This document shows, piece after piece, positions 54,254 to 63,827 of a stretch of DNA of 64,000 nucleotides. The notes under the pieces are model-generated. The model was not told where the DNA came from. It was given only the letters and a program-made list of their open reading frames with translations, and searched no databases. The stretch is from Ensifer adhaerens. Lineage in GTDB: Bacteria > Pseudomonadota > Alphaproteobacteria > Rhizobiales > Rhizobiaceae. Each line of letters starts with the position of its first letter. The first letter of the stretch is position 1. The DNA is taken from the NCBI RefSeq assembly GCF_000697965.2, contig NZ_CP015880.1:1302001-1366000 (forward strand), written 5' to 3'. Position numbers and translations under genes: made by a program.

Positions 54254-55537
54254 ATGCTTGATATCAAATGGATCCGTGAGAATGCCGAGATGCTGGACGC
54301 CGCCCTGGCGAAGCGGGGCGCGGAGCCTTTGTCGGCATCTCTGATCGCGCTCGACGAACGCCGCCGTACGAACCTTCAGGCGCTGCAGGACATGCAGTCG
54401 CGCCGCAATGCGGCCTCGAAGGATATCGGCGCGGCCATGGCGCAGAAGAATGCCGAGCTCGCCGACAAGCTGAAGGCCGAGGTTGCCGACCTGAAGAACG
54501 CCATGCCGGCGCTCGAAGAGGACAGCCGCAGAATCGAGGCCGAGCTCAACGACGCCCTCTCGCGCATTCCGAACATCCCGCTGGACGATGTACCCGTCGG
54601 TGCCGACGAGACCGGCAACGTCGTCAAGAGCGTGGTTGGCAAGAAGCCCACCTGGAACCACCAGCCGCGCGAGCACTTTGAAATCGGCGAAGCGCTCGGG
54701 CTGATGGATTTCGAGGGTGCGGCCCGCATTTCCGGTTCGCGCTTCACGATCCTGAAGGGCCAATTGGCGCGGCTCGAGCGCGCGCTCGGCCAGTTCATGC
54801 TCGACCTGCACACCCAGGAACATGGTTACACCGAAGTGCAACCGCCGCTTCTGGTGCGCGACGATGCGATGTATGGCACCGGCCAGCTGCCGAAATTTGC
54901 CGAAGACCTCTTCCGCACCACGGATGGCCGTTGGCTGATTCCGACGGCGGAAGTGCCGCTGACCAACATCGTCCGGGAGCAGATCCTGGAAGGCGAAAAG
55001 CTGCCGCTGCGTTTCACCGCGCTGACGCCATCCTTCCGCTCGGAAGCAGGTTCGGCCGGTCGCGATACCCGCGGCATGCTGCGCCAGCACCAGTTCAACA
55101 AGGTGGAACTGGTCTCGATCACCGATGCCGAAACGTCCGTTGCCGAACACGAGCGCATGACCGCCTGCGCAGAGGAGGTGCTGAAGCGCCTCGGCCTGCA
55201 CTACCGCGTCATGACCCTTTGCACCGGCGACATGGGCTTTGGCGCCCGCAAGACCTACGACCTCGAGGTCTGGCTGCCGGGTCAGGATACGTTCCGCGAG
55301 ATTTCGTCCTGCTCGGTCTGCGGCGATTTCCAGGCGCGCCGCATGAACGCCCGCTACCGCACCAAAGAAGACAAGGGAACCCGCTTCGTTCACACGCTGA
55401 ACGGTTCGGGCGTTGCCGTCGGCCGCGCGCTCATCGCCGTCATCGAGAACTATCTGAATGACGATGGTTCGATATCGGTGCCGGACGTGCTGGTCCCCTA
55501 CATGGGCGGCCAGACGCGCATCGAAAAGGTAGCCTGA
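54254..55537 (+). CDS. serS: serine--tRNA ligase
   Basis: Charges tRNA-Ser and tRNA-Sec. The 427-residue class II synthetase has the N-terminal antiparallel coiled coil (about 30-100) that grips the long variable arm, motif 2 [20 protein letters not shown] (quoted to 20) and motif 3 [18 protein letters not shown]. It lies between tatC and surE in the same direction, probably in a longer transcript. Confidence 0.97.
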   Translation: MLDIKWIRENAEMLDAALAKRGAEPLSASLIALDERRRTNLQALQDMQSRRNAASKDIGAAMAQKNAELADKLKAEVADLKNAMPALEEDSRRIEAELNDALSRIPNIPLDDVPVGADETGNVVKSVVGKKPTWNHQPREHFEIGEALGLMDFEGAARISGSRFTILKGQLARLERALGQFMLDLHTQEHGYTEVQPPLLVRDDAMYGTGQLPKFAEDLFRTTDGRWLIPTAEVPLTNIVREQILEGEKLPLRFTALTPSFRSEAGSAGRDTRGMLRQHQFNKVELVSITDAETSVAEHERMTACAEEVLKRLGLHYRVMTLCTGDMGFGARKTYDLEVWLPGQDTFREISSCSVCGDFQARRMNARYRTKEDKGTRFVHTLNGSGVAVGRALIAVIENYLNDDGSISVPDVLVPYMGGQTRIEKVA

Positions 55538-55563
55538 GCGAACGTCGAGGGGAGTGCGGCATC

Positions 55564-56334
55564 ATGCGGATCCTGCTGACAAACGATGACGGCATTCACG
55601 CCGAGGGCCTGTCGGTACTTGAACGCGTCGCCCGGACGATTTCGGACGATGTGTGGGTCGTTGCGCCCGAAGCGGACCAGAGCGGCCTTGCCCATTCGCT
55701 GACCCTGTCGGAGCCATTGCGGCTGCGACAGATCGCGGAAAAGCGCTTCGCACTTCGCGGCACGCCGACCGATTGCGTCATCATGGCCGTCCGCAAGGTG
55801 CTCGATCGCAAGCCCGATCTCGTGCTGTCCGGCGTCAACATCGGCGCCAACATGGCCGACGACGTGACCTATTCCGGTACCGTCGCCGGCGCCATCGAAG
55901 GAACGTTGCAGGGCATCCGCTCGATCGCGCTGAGCCAGGCCTACAATCACGCCGTCGGAAAGACCGTTCCGTGGGATGTCGTCGAAACGCACGCGCCGGC
56001 CTTGGTCCGCAAGCTGATGAAGGTGGATCTGCCTGACGGCACGCTGCTCAACGTCAACTTCCCCAATTGCTCGGCGGACGCTATTGCCGGTACGGAGGTG
56101 ACGTCGCAAGGCAAGCTCGACTTCGGCCTGTCGATCGACGAGCGAACCGATGGCCGCGGCTTTCCCTATTTCTGGCTGCGTTTCGGCGAACGCTTCGGCG
56201 ATTTCCGCGCCGGAACCGACATTCACGCCCTGCGTGAAAACATGATCTCGGTCACGCCGCTCAAACTCGACCTTACCGACTACAGTGTCCAGGATCGCCT
56301 GGCGCGGGCGCTCAACGAGGGAGCCGTTGCTTGA
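55564..56334 (+). CDS. surE: 5'/3'-nucleotidase SurE
   Basis: A stationary-phase survival phosphatase acting on nucleoside monophosphates and polyphosphate. The 256-residue protein has the metal site at the N-terminus ([15 protein letters not shown], with the Asp-Asp pair at residues 8-9), the loop [15 protein letters not shown] and the conserved [32 protein letters not shown] precedes the ATG. Its stop overlaps the pcm start as TTGA. Confidence 0.96.
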   Translation: MRILLTNDDGIHAEGLSVLERVARTISDDVWVVAPEADQSGLAHSLTLSEPLRLRQIAEKRFALRGTPTDCVIMAVRKVLDRKPDLVLSGVNIGANMADDVTYSGTVAGAIEGTLQGIRSIALSQAYNHAVGKTVPWDVVETHAPALVRKLMKVDLPDGTLLNVNFPNCSADAIAGTEVTSQGKLDFGLSIDERTDGRGFPYFWLRFGERFGDFRAGTDIHALRENMISVTPLKLDLTDYSVQDRLARALNEGAVA

Positions 56335-56984
56335 GTGCGCGGGTGACCGAACAGGAAGGCTTTGCCAAGATGGTGCTGCGTCTGCGCGCCGAAGGCATCA
56401 CCAACCATGATCTGTTGAAGGCGGTTGAGCAGACGCCGCGAAGCCATTTCGCGCCGCCGCAGTACCAGGCCGAAGCCCATTCGCAGCGGACGATCCCGCT
56501 CGATTGCGGTTCGTTCATGGAGGGATACGACTTTGCGGTCCGTCTGCTGCACAGTCTCAATCTGAAATCCGGCCAGCGTGTTCTCGAAGTCGGCACCGGC
56601 AGCGGCTTCACCGCCGCGGTCATGGGACGCGTTGCCGAGCGGGTGCTGACGATCGACCGCTATCAGACGCTCGTCGGCATGGCCCAGAAGAACCTCGAAA
56701 AAACAGGTGTTCGCAATGTCATCGTCCGGCATGCCGACGGCAGTGCCGGCGTGCCGGGTGAGGGCACCTTCGACCGGATCCTGATCACCGCCGCCTTCAA
56801 CAGTCTGCCGCGCATGTTTTCGGATCACCTCGTTTCGGGCGGCACCCTGCTGGTTCCGATCATGATGAGCGAGACCCATTGCCGGGTCGTGCGCGTCAGC
56901 CGCACGGGCAGCCGCTTCGATCGCGAGGATCTGTTCGACGCGCCTTACCTTCCGATCGTGCAGCAGTTGGCGTCGTTTCTCTAA
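56331..56984 (+). CDS. pcm: protein-L-isoaspartate O-methyltransferase family protein
   Basis: Repairs isoaspartyl residues in aged proteins by SAM-dependent methylation. The 217-residue protein has SAM motif [17 protein letters not shown] and [11 protein letters not shown]. The usual TxSQP substrate loop reads [16 protein letters not shown] here, so it is only partly conserved. The start is TTG, overlapping the surE stop by 4 bases. The surE-pcm pair is the same as in enterobacteria, which supports true Pcm function more than for the copy at 29758. Confidence 0.86.
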   Translation: MSARVTEQEGFAKMVLRLRAEGITNHDLLKAVEQTPRSHFAPPQYQAEAHSQRTIPLDCGSFMEGYDFAVRLLHSLNLKSGQRVLEVGTGSGFTAAVMGRVAERVLTIDRYQTLVGMAQKNLEKTGVRNVIVRHADGSAGVPGEGTFDRILITAAFNSLPRMFSDHLVSGGTLLVPIMMSETHCRVVRVSRTGSRFDREDLFDAPYLPIVQQLASFL

Positions 56985-57061
56985 ACGTTGAATTCTCGTC
57001 CGCGCGGGTTTGAATTCCCGTTCGCGCGGGTGAGCAGCGCCGGTCGCGCCTGCGTCGATTG

Positions 57062-57076
57062 TTAACGATCCCTTAA
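57062..57076 (+). promoter_or_regulatory. perfect CtrA box (TTAA-N7-TTAA)
   Basis: TTAA (57062-57065), seven bases, TTAA (57073-57076): an exact match to the full binding site of the cell-cycle regulator CtrA of alphaproteobacteria. It lies about 125 bases before the ATG of the gene at 57201 and between genes, a suitable place for control. CtrA itself is not encoded in the window. Confidence 0.65.
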
Positions 57077-57200
57077 CTTCCTCCAGCCTCGCGCAAGCTT
57101 CGGGCCATACGCCTGCCGTGCACGGACAGGGTTCCGCGTGCGAGTCGTCGCTTGCCTTGCGACGTCGGCGGACACCGGTCGCGAGGTACGGAGACGGCAC

Positions 57201-57845
57201 ATGCAGATCGCGAACAGGTTGACGGCGGCAGCATCCGGCGACGGGCTGAACAATCTTGCCGGGCGCAATGCCGGCCAGACGAATTCCGCGGGCAAGGATG
57301 AGCAGGCGGCGCAGGCGCTTGCCGCGACCTTCTTTGATCCGACGCCACGCATCTCGCTTTCGGCCGATGCCCTGCTTTATCTAGGCCAGACGAAGAAGGG
57401 ATCCGACGGCCAGCCGGCGCTCACCCGCGAGGAATGGAACAACCGCCTGTCGCCGCAACTGGCCTCGCGCGAGTACCAGGCCTTCGGCAAGTTTCTCGAT
57501 TCCGGCGATCACCAAGCCTATTACAAGAACTTCATCGACTACTACGACGGCCTTCGTCCGGAGGACCAGAACAGTTTGCGCTATTTCGGGACACGCGAGG
57601 CGGCGGTGGCCGGTCTGCGGTCGCTCGAATATGAAGAAGCAAGCGGTGCGGACGGAGACGCGGCGTTCCAGACTTTGGTGAGCGTCCTGCTCGACGAAGA
57701 CAAGACGGCGCAGTCCGAAACCCTGGCGCAGCCGGCCGGTCGCCAGATTTTTGCCTGGGACCTGACGAGCATCAGCTACGAAGAGGACCAGACGGAGCGG
57801 CGATCCGTGTCCGAGATCGAGCGCCTCTATTCCGAACTGATCTAG
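57201..57845 (+). CDS. conserved hypothetical protein
   Basis: A 214-residue soluble protein that I do not recognise. No signal peptide or membrane helix is visible. Residues 1 to about 45 are rich in Ala, Gly and Asn and look disordered. The middle carries ISLSADALLYLGQTKKG, then LTREEWNNRLSPQLASREY, FLDSGDHQAYYKNFIDYYDG and EDQNSLRYFGTREAAVAGL; the C-terminal third is acidic. GGAGACGGCAC precedes the ATG. A perfect CtrA box lies upstream and a second near-match lies between this gene and the next, so it may be cell-cycle controlled. A GTG at 57138 would lengthen it by 21 residues. Confidence 0.75.
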   Translation: MQIANRLTAAASGDGLNNLAGRNAGQTNSAGKDEQAAQALAATFFDPTPRISLSADALLYLGQTKKGSDGQPALTREEWNNRLSPQLASREYQAFGKFLDSGDHQAYYKNFIDYYDGLRPEDQNSLRYFGTREAAVAGLRSLEYEEASGADGDAAFQTLVSVLLDEDKTAQSETLAQPAGRQIFAWDLTSISYEEDQTERRSVSEIERLYSELI

Positions 57846-57962
57846 CGCTAGGCTCCTCGTGCTCGGGCGGCAGCTGTGACGCTGCCTCTAGCATGCCCTT
57901 GACGGGCGACGGTCGACCTATGGTTAGCATTTGGTCAAATTAGTCCTTTGGTGGGGTCTGCC

Positions 57963-57977
57963 TTAACCACGCGGTAA
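57963..57977 (+). promoter_or_regulatory. near-perfect CtrA box (TTAA-N7-GTAA)
   Basis: Seven of the eight fixed positions match the CtrA consensus. It stands 56 bases before the ATG of the LytM-type lipoprotein gene, a position that could overlap its promoter. Confidence 0.45.
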
Positions 57978-58032
57978 CTCTAATACGCTTTAATCAATCC
58001 ACATCGAGTTGCGTTCGGAGTGGGTAAGCGTC

Positions 58033-59586
58033 ATGCGTAAGTTTGTATCTCCCGGGGTTGGAAAGTCGACGATCCGCCTTTGCGTGGCGGTCCTGCTGGC
58101 AGGCGTCGCAACAGGCTGCAGTTCGGATGCAAGCCGGTTTGACGGCCTGTTCTCCCGGTCCGACAACATCACCACAAATTCCATCCCCCGAGACGCAACG
58201 CCGGTCCCGCGCGGCGATGTGTCCGTCGGTCAGATGGCGGCAGCGCCGGTTGATAACCGTGGTTCAGTCCTCGGTCAGCCCTATCCGGCGGCAGCTGGGC
58301 AGGGTGCCTACGATCCGGTAAACACGGCCTCCACGCCCGTATCCAACGCCCGCGTCGCCTCGACCCCGATCTCCGTTCAGCGCACCACTCTGGCTGACCC
58401 GAGCGCTGCTGGAAACCAGCGCGCTGAAGCCCAGCCGTTCCCGGCAGCACGCCAGCAGGCCGCACTCGCCACGCAGCAGACGCTTCCCGCAACGGTCAAG
58501 GAAACCGCAAGCAAGAGCGGCTGGACGACGCAGAACGCTCCGACGATCATGGTTCGCCCGGGTGACAATGTCGCCGTTCTCTCCAAGCGTTTTGGTGTCC
58601 CGGAAAAGGAAATCCTGAAGGCCAACGGTCTGCAGTCCGCGGCGCAGGTCGAGACCGGTCAGCGTCTCGTCATCCCGACCTTCGGCGTCGCAGGTAGCGC
58701 TGCCAAGGCGGCAGCCACGAACTCGATCGCCGATCTCGATGGCAACAGCCGCCAGCCGTCGCCGCTGCCGGTCAACCAGCGCGACGTTGCGATCCTGCCG
58801 GGTTCGGCCCAGTCCCGCGAAAAGGGTGAAGGCAAGTCTGACGTCGTTGCAGGCAAGCCGGCAACGAACGGCGAGGGCGCCGGCGGTGGATCCTACACCG
58901 TCAAGCCGGGCGACTCGCTCAACCGAATCGCCAAGACGACGGGCGTATCCGTTGCCGCCCTCAAGCAGGCAAACGGCCTGACGGCCGAATCGATCCGCGT
59001 CGGCCAGACGCTGCAGCTGCCGGGCGCAAATGGTGCCGCTCCGGATCAGCTCAAGACGGCCTCGGTTCCCAAGAAGGCCGAGCAGCCGCAGGTTGCCTCG
59101 CTCGACAAGAACAAGCCGGCTGAATACCAGGCGCCGGTTGCTAAGCAGAGCGTCAGCGAAGTCGCCAGCAAGACGACGGATATCGACGACGATTCTCCGA
59201 AGTCGACCGGCATCAGCAAGTACCGCTGGCCTGTGCGCGGCGCAGTCGTCGCCGGCTACGGCGCCAATGTCGACGGCAACCGCAACGACGGTATCAACAT
59301 CTCGGTGCCCGAGGGCACGCCGATCAAGGCGGCTGAAAACGGTGTCGTTATTTATTCGGGCAGCAGCCTGAAGGAACTCGGCAACGCCGTCCTGGTGCGC
59401 CACGACGACGGCACGGTCACGGTTTATGGTAACGCTTCCGAACTCAAGGTTCAGCGCGGCCAGAAGGTTCAGCGCGGCCAGACGCTCGCTGCTTCGGGCA
59501 TGACCGGCCGGGCAAGCCAGCCGCAGGTTCACTTCGAGGTGCGCAAGAACGCCACCGCGGTAAACCCGGCGACCTTCCTCGAATAG
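58033..59586 (+). CDS. nlpD: NlpD-like lipoprotein with LysM and degenerate LytM (M23) domains
   Basis: A 517-residue envelope protein. A lipobox (LLAGVATGC, Cys at about residue 36) gives a lipid anchor. Two LysM domains follow (about 177-222, MVRPGDNVAVLSKRFGVPE; and about 295-335, TVKPGDSLNRIAKTTGVS), then a C-terminal LytM domain (about 395-517). The zinc ligands of active M23 peptidases are missing: the HxGxD region reads NDGINI, and HxH reads VHFE preceded by Gln. This is the pattern of NlpD, which activates amidases and does not cut itself. It follows surE-pcm, as nlpD does in E. coli, with one gene between. Confidence 0.88.
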   Translation: MRKFVSPGVGKSTIRLCVAVLLAGVATGCSSDASRFDGLFSRSDNITTNSIPRDATPVPRGDVSVGQMAAAPVDNRGSVLGQPYPAAAGQGAYDPVNTASTPVSNARVASTPISVQRTTLADPSAAGNQRAEAQPFPAARQQAALATQQTLPATVKETASKSGWTTQNAPTIMVRPGDNVAVLSKRFGVPEKEILKANGLQSAAQVETGQRLVIPTFGVAGSAAKAAATNSIADLDGNSRQPSPLPVNQRDVAILPGSAQSREKGEGKSDVVAGKPATNGEGAGGGSYTVKPGDSLNRIAKTTGVSVAALKQANGLTAESIRVGQTLQLPGANGAAPDQLKTASVPKKAEQPQVASLDKNKPAEYQAPVAKQSVSEVASKTTDIDDDSPKSTGISKYRWPVRGAVVAGYGANVDGNRNDGINISVPEGTPIKAAENGVVIYSGSSLKELGNAVLVRHDDGTVTVYGNASELKVQRGQKVQRGQTLAASGMTGRASQPQVHFEVRKNATAVNPATFLE

Positions 59587-59624
59587 TCTCGATCGGTCGC
59601 AAAGCCGATCCGGATCCGGTGTTT

Positions 59625-59664
59625 GCACCGCTTGCCCTCTCGGGCAGGCGGTGCTTTCTATTTC
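59625..59664 (+). terminator. intrinsic terminator after the NlpD-like gene
   Basis: A 13-bp stem (59625-59637 with 59642-59654, one T-G pair), a TCTC loop and TTTCTATTTC. Confidence 0.88.
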
Positions 59665-59702
59665 AGGATGTCGGTAAGGCGTGCGGTTCGCGACGCGCCC
59701 GG

Positions 59703-60572
59703 TTACCCGTCGAGCCTGTGGCGCAGGCGGCCGGCGAGATCCTGGATGAACTGCCAGGCGACGCGGCCGGACCTTGCGCCACGGGTCGTTGCCCATTCCA
59801 GCGCTTCGGCGTGCAAGGTGTCGCGATCGAGCTTGAAGCCATAGTGCGCGGCATAGCCGTCGATCATCGCCAGATAGTCGTCCTGGCTGCACTTGTGGAA
59901 GCCGAGCCACAGGCCGAAACGGTCGGACAGCGAAACCTTCTCCTCGACCGCTTCCGACGGGTTGATCGCGGTCGACTGCTCGTTCTCCATCATATGCCGC
60001 GGCAGCAGGTGGCGCCGGTTCGAGGTGGCGTAAAGGAGCACGTTGGAAGGACGTCCCTCGACGCCGCCGTCGAGCACGGCCTTCAGCGACTTGTAGGACG
60101 TATCGTCGTGATCGAAGGACAGGTCATCGCAGAAGACGATAACCGGGACCGGTGCCGACTTCAGAATGTCCATCAGCGCCGGAAGTGTGGCAATATCTTC
60201 GCGATGCACCTCGACCAGCTTGACCGCAACACCGGTGTCGCGCGCAACCTGCGCATGAACCGATTTTACCAGCGAGGATTTGCCCATGCCGCGTGCGCCC
60301 CAGAGAAGCACGTTATTGGCCGTGTAGCCCTCGGCAAAACGCAGCGTGTTGTCGAGCAGGATGTCACGGACATGGTCGACCCCGGTGATCAGGGACAGTT
60401 CGATGCGGTTCGGCTTGGCGACCGGCTGCAGATGGTGTGTCGCCGGGGCCCAGACGAAGCACTCGGCAGCGGTCCAGTCGTTGGCTGCAGCGGCGGGTCC
60501 GGCCATGCGCTCGATCGCCGCGGAAAGCTTCTGCATTTCCCTGATGAGAACGTCGATCTTGGCTTCCGGCAT
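59703..60572 (-). CDS. DUF815 family AAA ATPase-like protein
   Basis: A 289-residue P-loop protein: Walker A GARGMGKSSLV at residues 92-102, Walker B VIVFCDDLSFD, and a sensor-like LLYATSNRRHLLP. These match the DUF815 family, common in proteobacteria and of unknown role. The chain ends in basic helices (DLAGRLRHRLDG). It has no signal peptide and is encoded alone on the minus strand, convergent with the NlpD-like gene and divergent from yajC. Confidence 0.85.
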   Translation of the reverse strand: MPEAKIDVLIREMQKLSAAIERMAGPAAAANDWTAAECFVWAPATHHLQPVAKPNRIELSLITGVDHVRDILLDNTLRFAEGYTANNVLLWGARGMGKSSLVKSVHAQVARDTGVAVKLVEVHREDIATLPALMDILKSAPVPVIVFCDDLSFDHDDTSYKSLKAVLDGGVEGRPSNVLLYATSNRRHLLPRHMMENEQSTAINPSEAVEEKVSLSDRFGLWLGFHKCSQDDYLAMIDGYAAHYGFKLDRDTLHAEALEWATTRGARSGRVAWQFIQDLAGRLRHRLDG

Positions 60573-60874
60573 ATGTCTCTCTCCACTCGCTGAATCAGGT
60601 GTTTGGCCGTGCCGTCATGATTCGAGGCGGCGTGGCCCTGGTGTTTACCGTAACCGCGTCGCGGCCAGGTCCCACCAGAAACCCGGTAGCACGCAGGTTT
60701 ACGCTGGAAAAGGTCACCGAGGCCCGCGCGAGGGGTTCTCCTCTTGTGTAAATTGTGTCAGAGGCACAGGAACGGGTACGGGTGCCCGCGGCTTTGCAGA
60801 GCGGCGGGGCGTCCCTATATTCCGGCCGATTTGGCGCGGAGGAACCGCCGATATTTGAACTCAAGGAGTGATCG
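60573..60874. other. divergent intergenic region between the DUF815 gene and yajC
   Basis: About 300 bases. It contains the probable yajC promoter (60793-60820) and nothing else I can support: no RNA gene, long repeat or credible small gene. The promoter for the minus-strand DUF815 gene is not clear. Confidence 0.5.
60793..60820 (+). promoter_or_regulatory. probable housekeeping promoter of yajC-secDF
   Basis: TTTGCA (60793-60798), 16 bases, CTATAT (60815-60820). The -10 equals the rhizobial consensus CTATAT; the -35 is a weaker match to TTGAC. The yajC start lies 54 bases on. Confidence 0.45.
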
Positions 60875-61210
60875 ATGTTCATTACCGAAGCTTTTGCGCA
60901 GACTGCCGGCGCCCCTTCCGCCGGCGGCGCGGACATTCTCATGTCCATCCTGCCGTTCCTGCTGATTTTCGTCGTTATGTATTTCCTGATCATCCGTCCG
61001 CAGCGCGCTCAGATGAAGCGCCGCGAGGAACTCCTGAAGAACATCCGTCGCGGTGACCAGGTCGTGACCGGTGGCGGCATCGTCGGCAAGGTCACCAAGG
61101 TCGTTGACGACAGCGAACTCGAAGTCGAAATCGCCGATGGCGTGAAGATCCGCGTCGTCCGCAGCGGCGTGTCGGAAGTTCGCGTCAAGGGCGAGCCTGT
61201 CAAGGAATAA
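60875..61210 (+). CDS. yajC: preprotein translocase subunit YajC
   Basis: A small partner of SecDF that supports Sec-dependent export. The 111-residue protein has one membrane helix (ILMSILPFLLIFVVMYFLII, about residues 22-42) directly followed by RPQRAQMKRREELLKNI, and then a soluble domain with GDQVVTGGGIVGKVTKV. AAGGAGTGATCG lies just before the ATG. secDF follows after 45 bases. Confidence 0.97.
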   Translation: MFITEAFAQTAGAPSAGGADILMSILPFLLIFVVMYFLIIRPQRAQMKRREELLKNIRRGDQVVTGGGIVGKVTKVVDDSELEVEIADGVKIRVVRSGVSEVRVKGEPVKE

Positions 61211-61255
61211 GGCAGGAACAGCCACCACCAGCCGAGCAACTGGAGCGTTTGAGGC

Positions 61256-63826
61256 ATGCGCAGATTACCGCCGTTGAAACGTATCCTCGTCTGGTTGGTG
61301 GCACTTGCCGGCATCGCCTTTGCGCTGCCGAACGTTCTAAGCCGGGAAGAGGCAGCCGAACTTCCGTCTTGGCTGCCCCATCGCCAGGTGGCGCTCGGGC
61401 TCGATCTCCAGGGTGGCTCCCATTTCATGCTGCGGGCGGCGCGCAGCGACATCGTCGCTGAACGGCTCGAGACGATCGCCAACGAGGTCGGCAAATCGCT
61501 GCGCGATGCCGACATCGCCTATATCGGCCTTTCCGGCGAAGGCCAGTCGATCGCCTTCCGCGTTCGCGACCGGTCGCAACTCTCTGCCGCTCGCGAGCGG
61601 CTGAGGCCGCTGACGGCGCCCGTCGATATCGGGGGGTTCGGCTCCGAGCCGATTTCCGAGGTCGTGTTCGACAGTGCAGAACCGGATGAACTGGTTCGCC
61701 TGCGCCTCACGGACGAAGGCATCGACTACCGGCTCTCGCTGGCCGTGGCGCAGTCCATCGACGTCGTGCGCCGCCGCGTCGCCGAAGTTGGCGCCATCGA
61801 GCCGCTGATCCAGCGCCGTGGCGATGACCGGCTGATCGTGCAGGTGCCTGGCCTCGGCGATCCGCAGCGGTTGAAGGATCTGCTCAGCCAAAGGGCCAAC
61901 CTGGCCCTGCGGATGCTGGATACCTCCGTGCCCGTGCAACGCGCCGTGGAGGGCCAGCCTCCGTCCGGCACGGAAGTCCTATATTCCTTCGACGACCCGC
62001 CAGTGCCCTATCTCGTCGAAAAGGCACCGCTGCTTGCAGCGGCGAATTTTGTTGCAGCCCAGCCGGAACCTGATGCTTCCGGCGAAAGCGCGTCGGTCGC
62101 CATCAAGATCGATACCGCTTCGCAGCAGCGTGTTGCCGCCCTTGCGGCGCAGCAGCCGCCAAAGGATGCAGCGATCGTTCTCGATGGACAGGTCATCGCG
62201 ACGCTCAAGCTGTCGGAGGCTGTCAACAGCGACACCTTGCGCATCTCCGCAGACCTGCCGACCGAAGGTGCGACCGACCTTGCCGCTCTCGTGCGCACAG
62301 GGCCGCTCGCGACGCCCCTGACCTTCGTCGAAGAGCGAACGGTCGGCCCCGGCGTCGGTGGCGACGCCATCGCAGACGGCCTGAAGGCGGGTCTGGTTGC
62401 GGCTGTCGCAGTCGCCGCATCGATGATCTTTTTCTACGGCGTCTTCGGCGTCTTTGCGGTCATTGCGCTCGCCCTGAACATTGTCCTGATTATCGCGGCG
62501 CTTTCCCTTTCGGGCGCGACGCTGACCCTTCCGGGCATTGCCGGCATCATTCTGACGATCGGCGTGGCCGTGGATTCGAACGTGCTGATCTACGAGCGCC
62601 TGCGTGAAGAGGTTCGCGGCGCCGAGCCGCTGCGGCGCACCATCAACAACGCCTTTTCGCGTGTCTTCAGCAGCATCTTCGATGCCAACCTGACGATGCT
62701 GATTGCGAGCGCCATCCTCTTTTATCTTGGCTCCGGATCGGTGCGCGGCTTTGCCGTTACGCTTGCGATCGGTAGCGTGACGACGCTCTTCACCGCTTAC
62801 ACGGTCACCCGCCTGATCGTGAAGCGCTGGCTGCGCCAATGGAAGTCGGAACGCTTGCCGAAGGGTATTCGGACCGGCCGCTTCAGCGACCTGGATATCC
62901 GCTTCATGCGGATCCGCAACCCGGTCTTCATCCTGATGGCGGCGCTGTCGCTCGCCTCCGTCCTGCTGCTTGCCGGCATCGGGCTCAATCTCGGCGTCGA
63001 CTTCAAGGGCGGCTCGATCATCGAGCTGCATTCCAAAGGCGGACCGGTCGATGTCGCCGATCTTCGGGCGCGCCTCGACGAGCTGAATTTCGGCGAGGTC
63101 CAGGTGCAGCAGCTCGGCTCGGGCGAGGACGTTCTGGTGCGGGTACCGTCGCAGGAGGCGGGAGACAACGCCGAGCAGACGGCCGCCGGCGTCATCCGGT
63201 CGGAACTTTCGGACGAGTATGATTTCCGCCGCGTCGAGGTGGTCGGCCCCGTCGTATCCGGCGAACTCACACGCGCCGGCACTATCGGGCTTGCTGTTTC
63301 GTTCCTGGCTATCCTGCTCTATGTGTGGCTGCGCTTCGAGTGGCGCTTCGCCGTCGGCGCGATCATTGCCACGACGCACGACGTCCTGCTGACGATCGGT
63401 TTCCTCGTGCTGACCGGCATCGAGTTCAATCTCGGCAGCATTGCCGCGGTTCTGACGATCGTCGGCTACTCGCTGAACGACACGGTCGTCATCTACGATC
63501 GCATCCGCGAAAACCTTGCACGCTACAAGCGCATGCCGTTGTCGGTGCTGATCGATACGTCGATCAACCAGACACTGTCGCGCACCATCCTGACAGCGCT
63601 GACGACCGTTCTGGCACTGACAGCGCTTTATCTCTTCGGTGGCGGCCTTATCCGCGCCTTCAGTGTTACAATGCTGTTTGGCGTTATCGTCGGAACGATC
63701 TCGTCCATTTACATCGCCGGGCCGATCCTCATCCTCTTCAGAAAGCGCACCGACCACATTCCGGGGGACGAGAACGCCTCCGGCGCGGATACGGGTGCGG
63801 CGGGCGCGGCAAAGGGTGCTGTTTGA
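61256..63826 (+). CDS. secDF: protein translocase subunit SecDF (SecD-SecF fusion)
   Basis: Uses the proton gradient to pull secreted proteins through SecYEG. The 856-residue protein joins SecD (about 1-540) and SecF (about 541-856) in one chain. SecD shows LGLDLQGGSHFML, a large periplasmic P1 domain and five C-terminal helices with AVDSNVLIYERLREE. SecF shows LGVDFKGGSIIEL and SLNDTVVIYDRIREN. The fusion is common in rhizobia. yajC precedes it, and the Mth938-domain gene starts one base after its stop. Confidence 0.96.
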   Translation: MRRLPPLKRILVWLVALAGIAFALPNVLSREEAAELPSWLPHRQVALGLDLQGGSHFMLRAARSDIVAERLETIANEVGKSLRDADIAYIGLSGEGQSIAFRVRDRSQLSAARERLRPLTAPVDIGGFGSEPISEVVFDSAEPDELVRLRLTDEGIDYRLSLAVAQSIDVVRRRVAEVGAIEPLIQRRGDDRLIVQVPGLGDPQRLKDLLSQRANLALRMLDTSVPVQRAVEGQPPSGTEVLYSFDDPPVPYLVEKAPLLAAANFVAAQPEPDASGESASVAIKIDTASQQRVAALAAQQPPKDAAIVLDGQVIATLKLSEAVNSDTLRISADLPTEGATDLAALVRTGPLATPLTFVEERTVGPGVGGDAIADGLKAGLVAAVAVAASMIFFYGVFGVFAVIALALNIVLIIAALSLSGATLTLPGIAGIILTIGVAVDSNVLIYERLREEVRGAEPLRRTINNAFSRVFSSIFDANLTMLIASAILFYLGSGSVRGFAVTLAIGSVTTLFTAYTVTRLIVKRWLRQWKSERLPKGIRTGRFSDLDIRFMRIRNPVFILMAALSLASVLLLAGIGLNLGVDFKGGSIIELHSKGGPVDVADLRARLDELNFGEVQVQQLGSGEDVLVRVPSQEAGDNAEQTAAGVIRSELSDEYDFRRVEVVGPVVSGELTRAGTIGLAVSFLAILLYVWLRFEWRFAVGAIIATTHDVLLTIGFLVLTGIEFNLGSIAAVLTIVGYSLNDTVVIYDRIRENLARYKRMPLSVLIDTSINQTLSRTILTALTTVLALTALYLFGGGLIRAFSVTMLFGVIVGTISSIYIAGPILILFRKRTDHIPGDENASGADTGAAGAAKGAV

Positions 63827-63827
63827 A

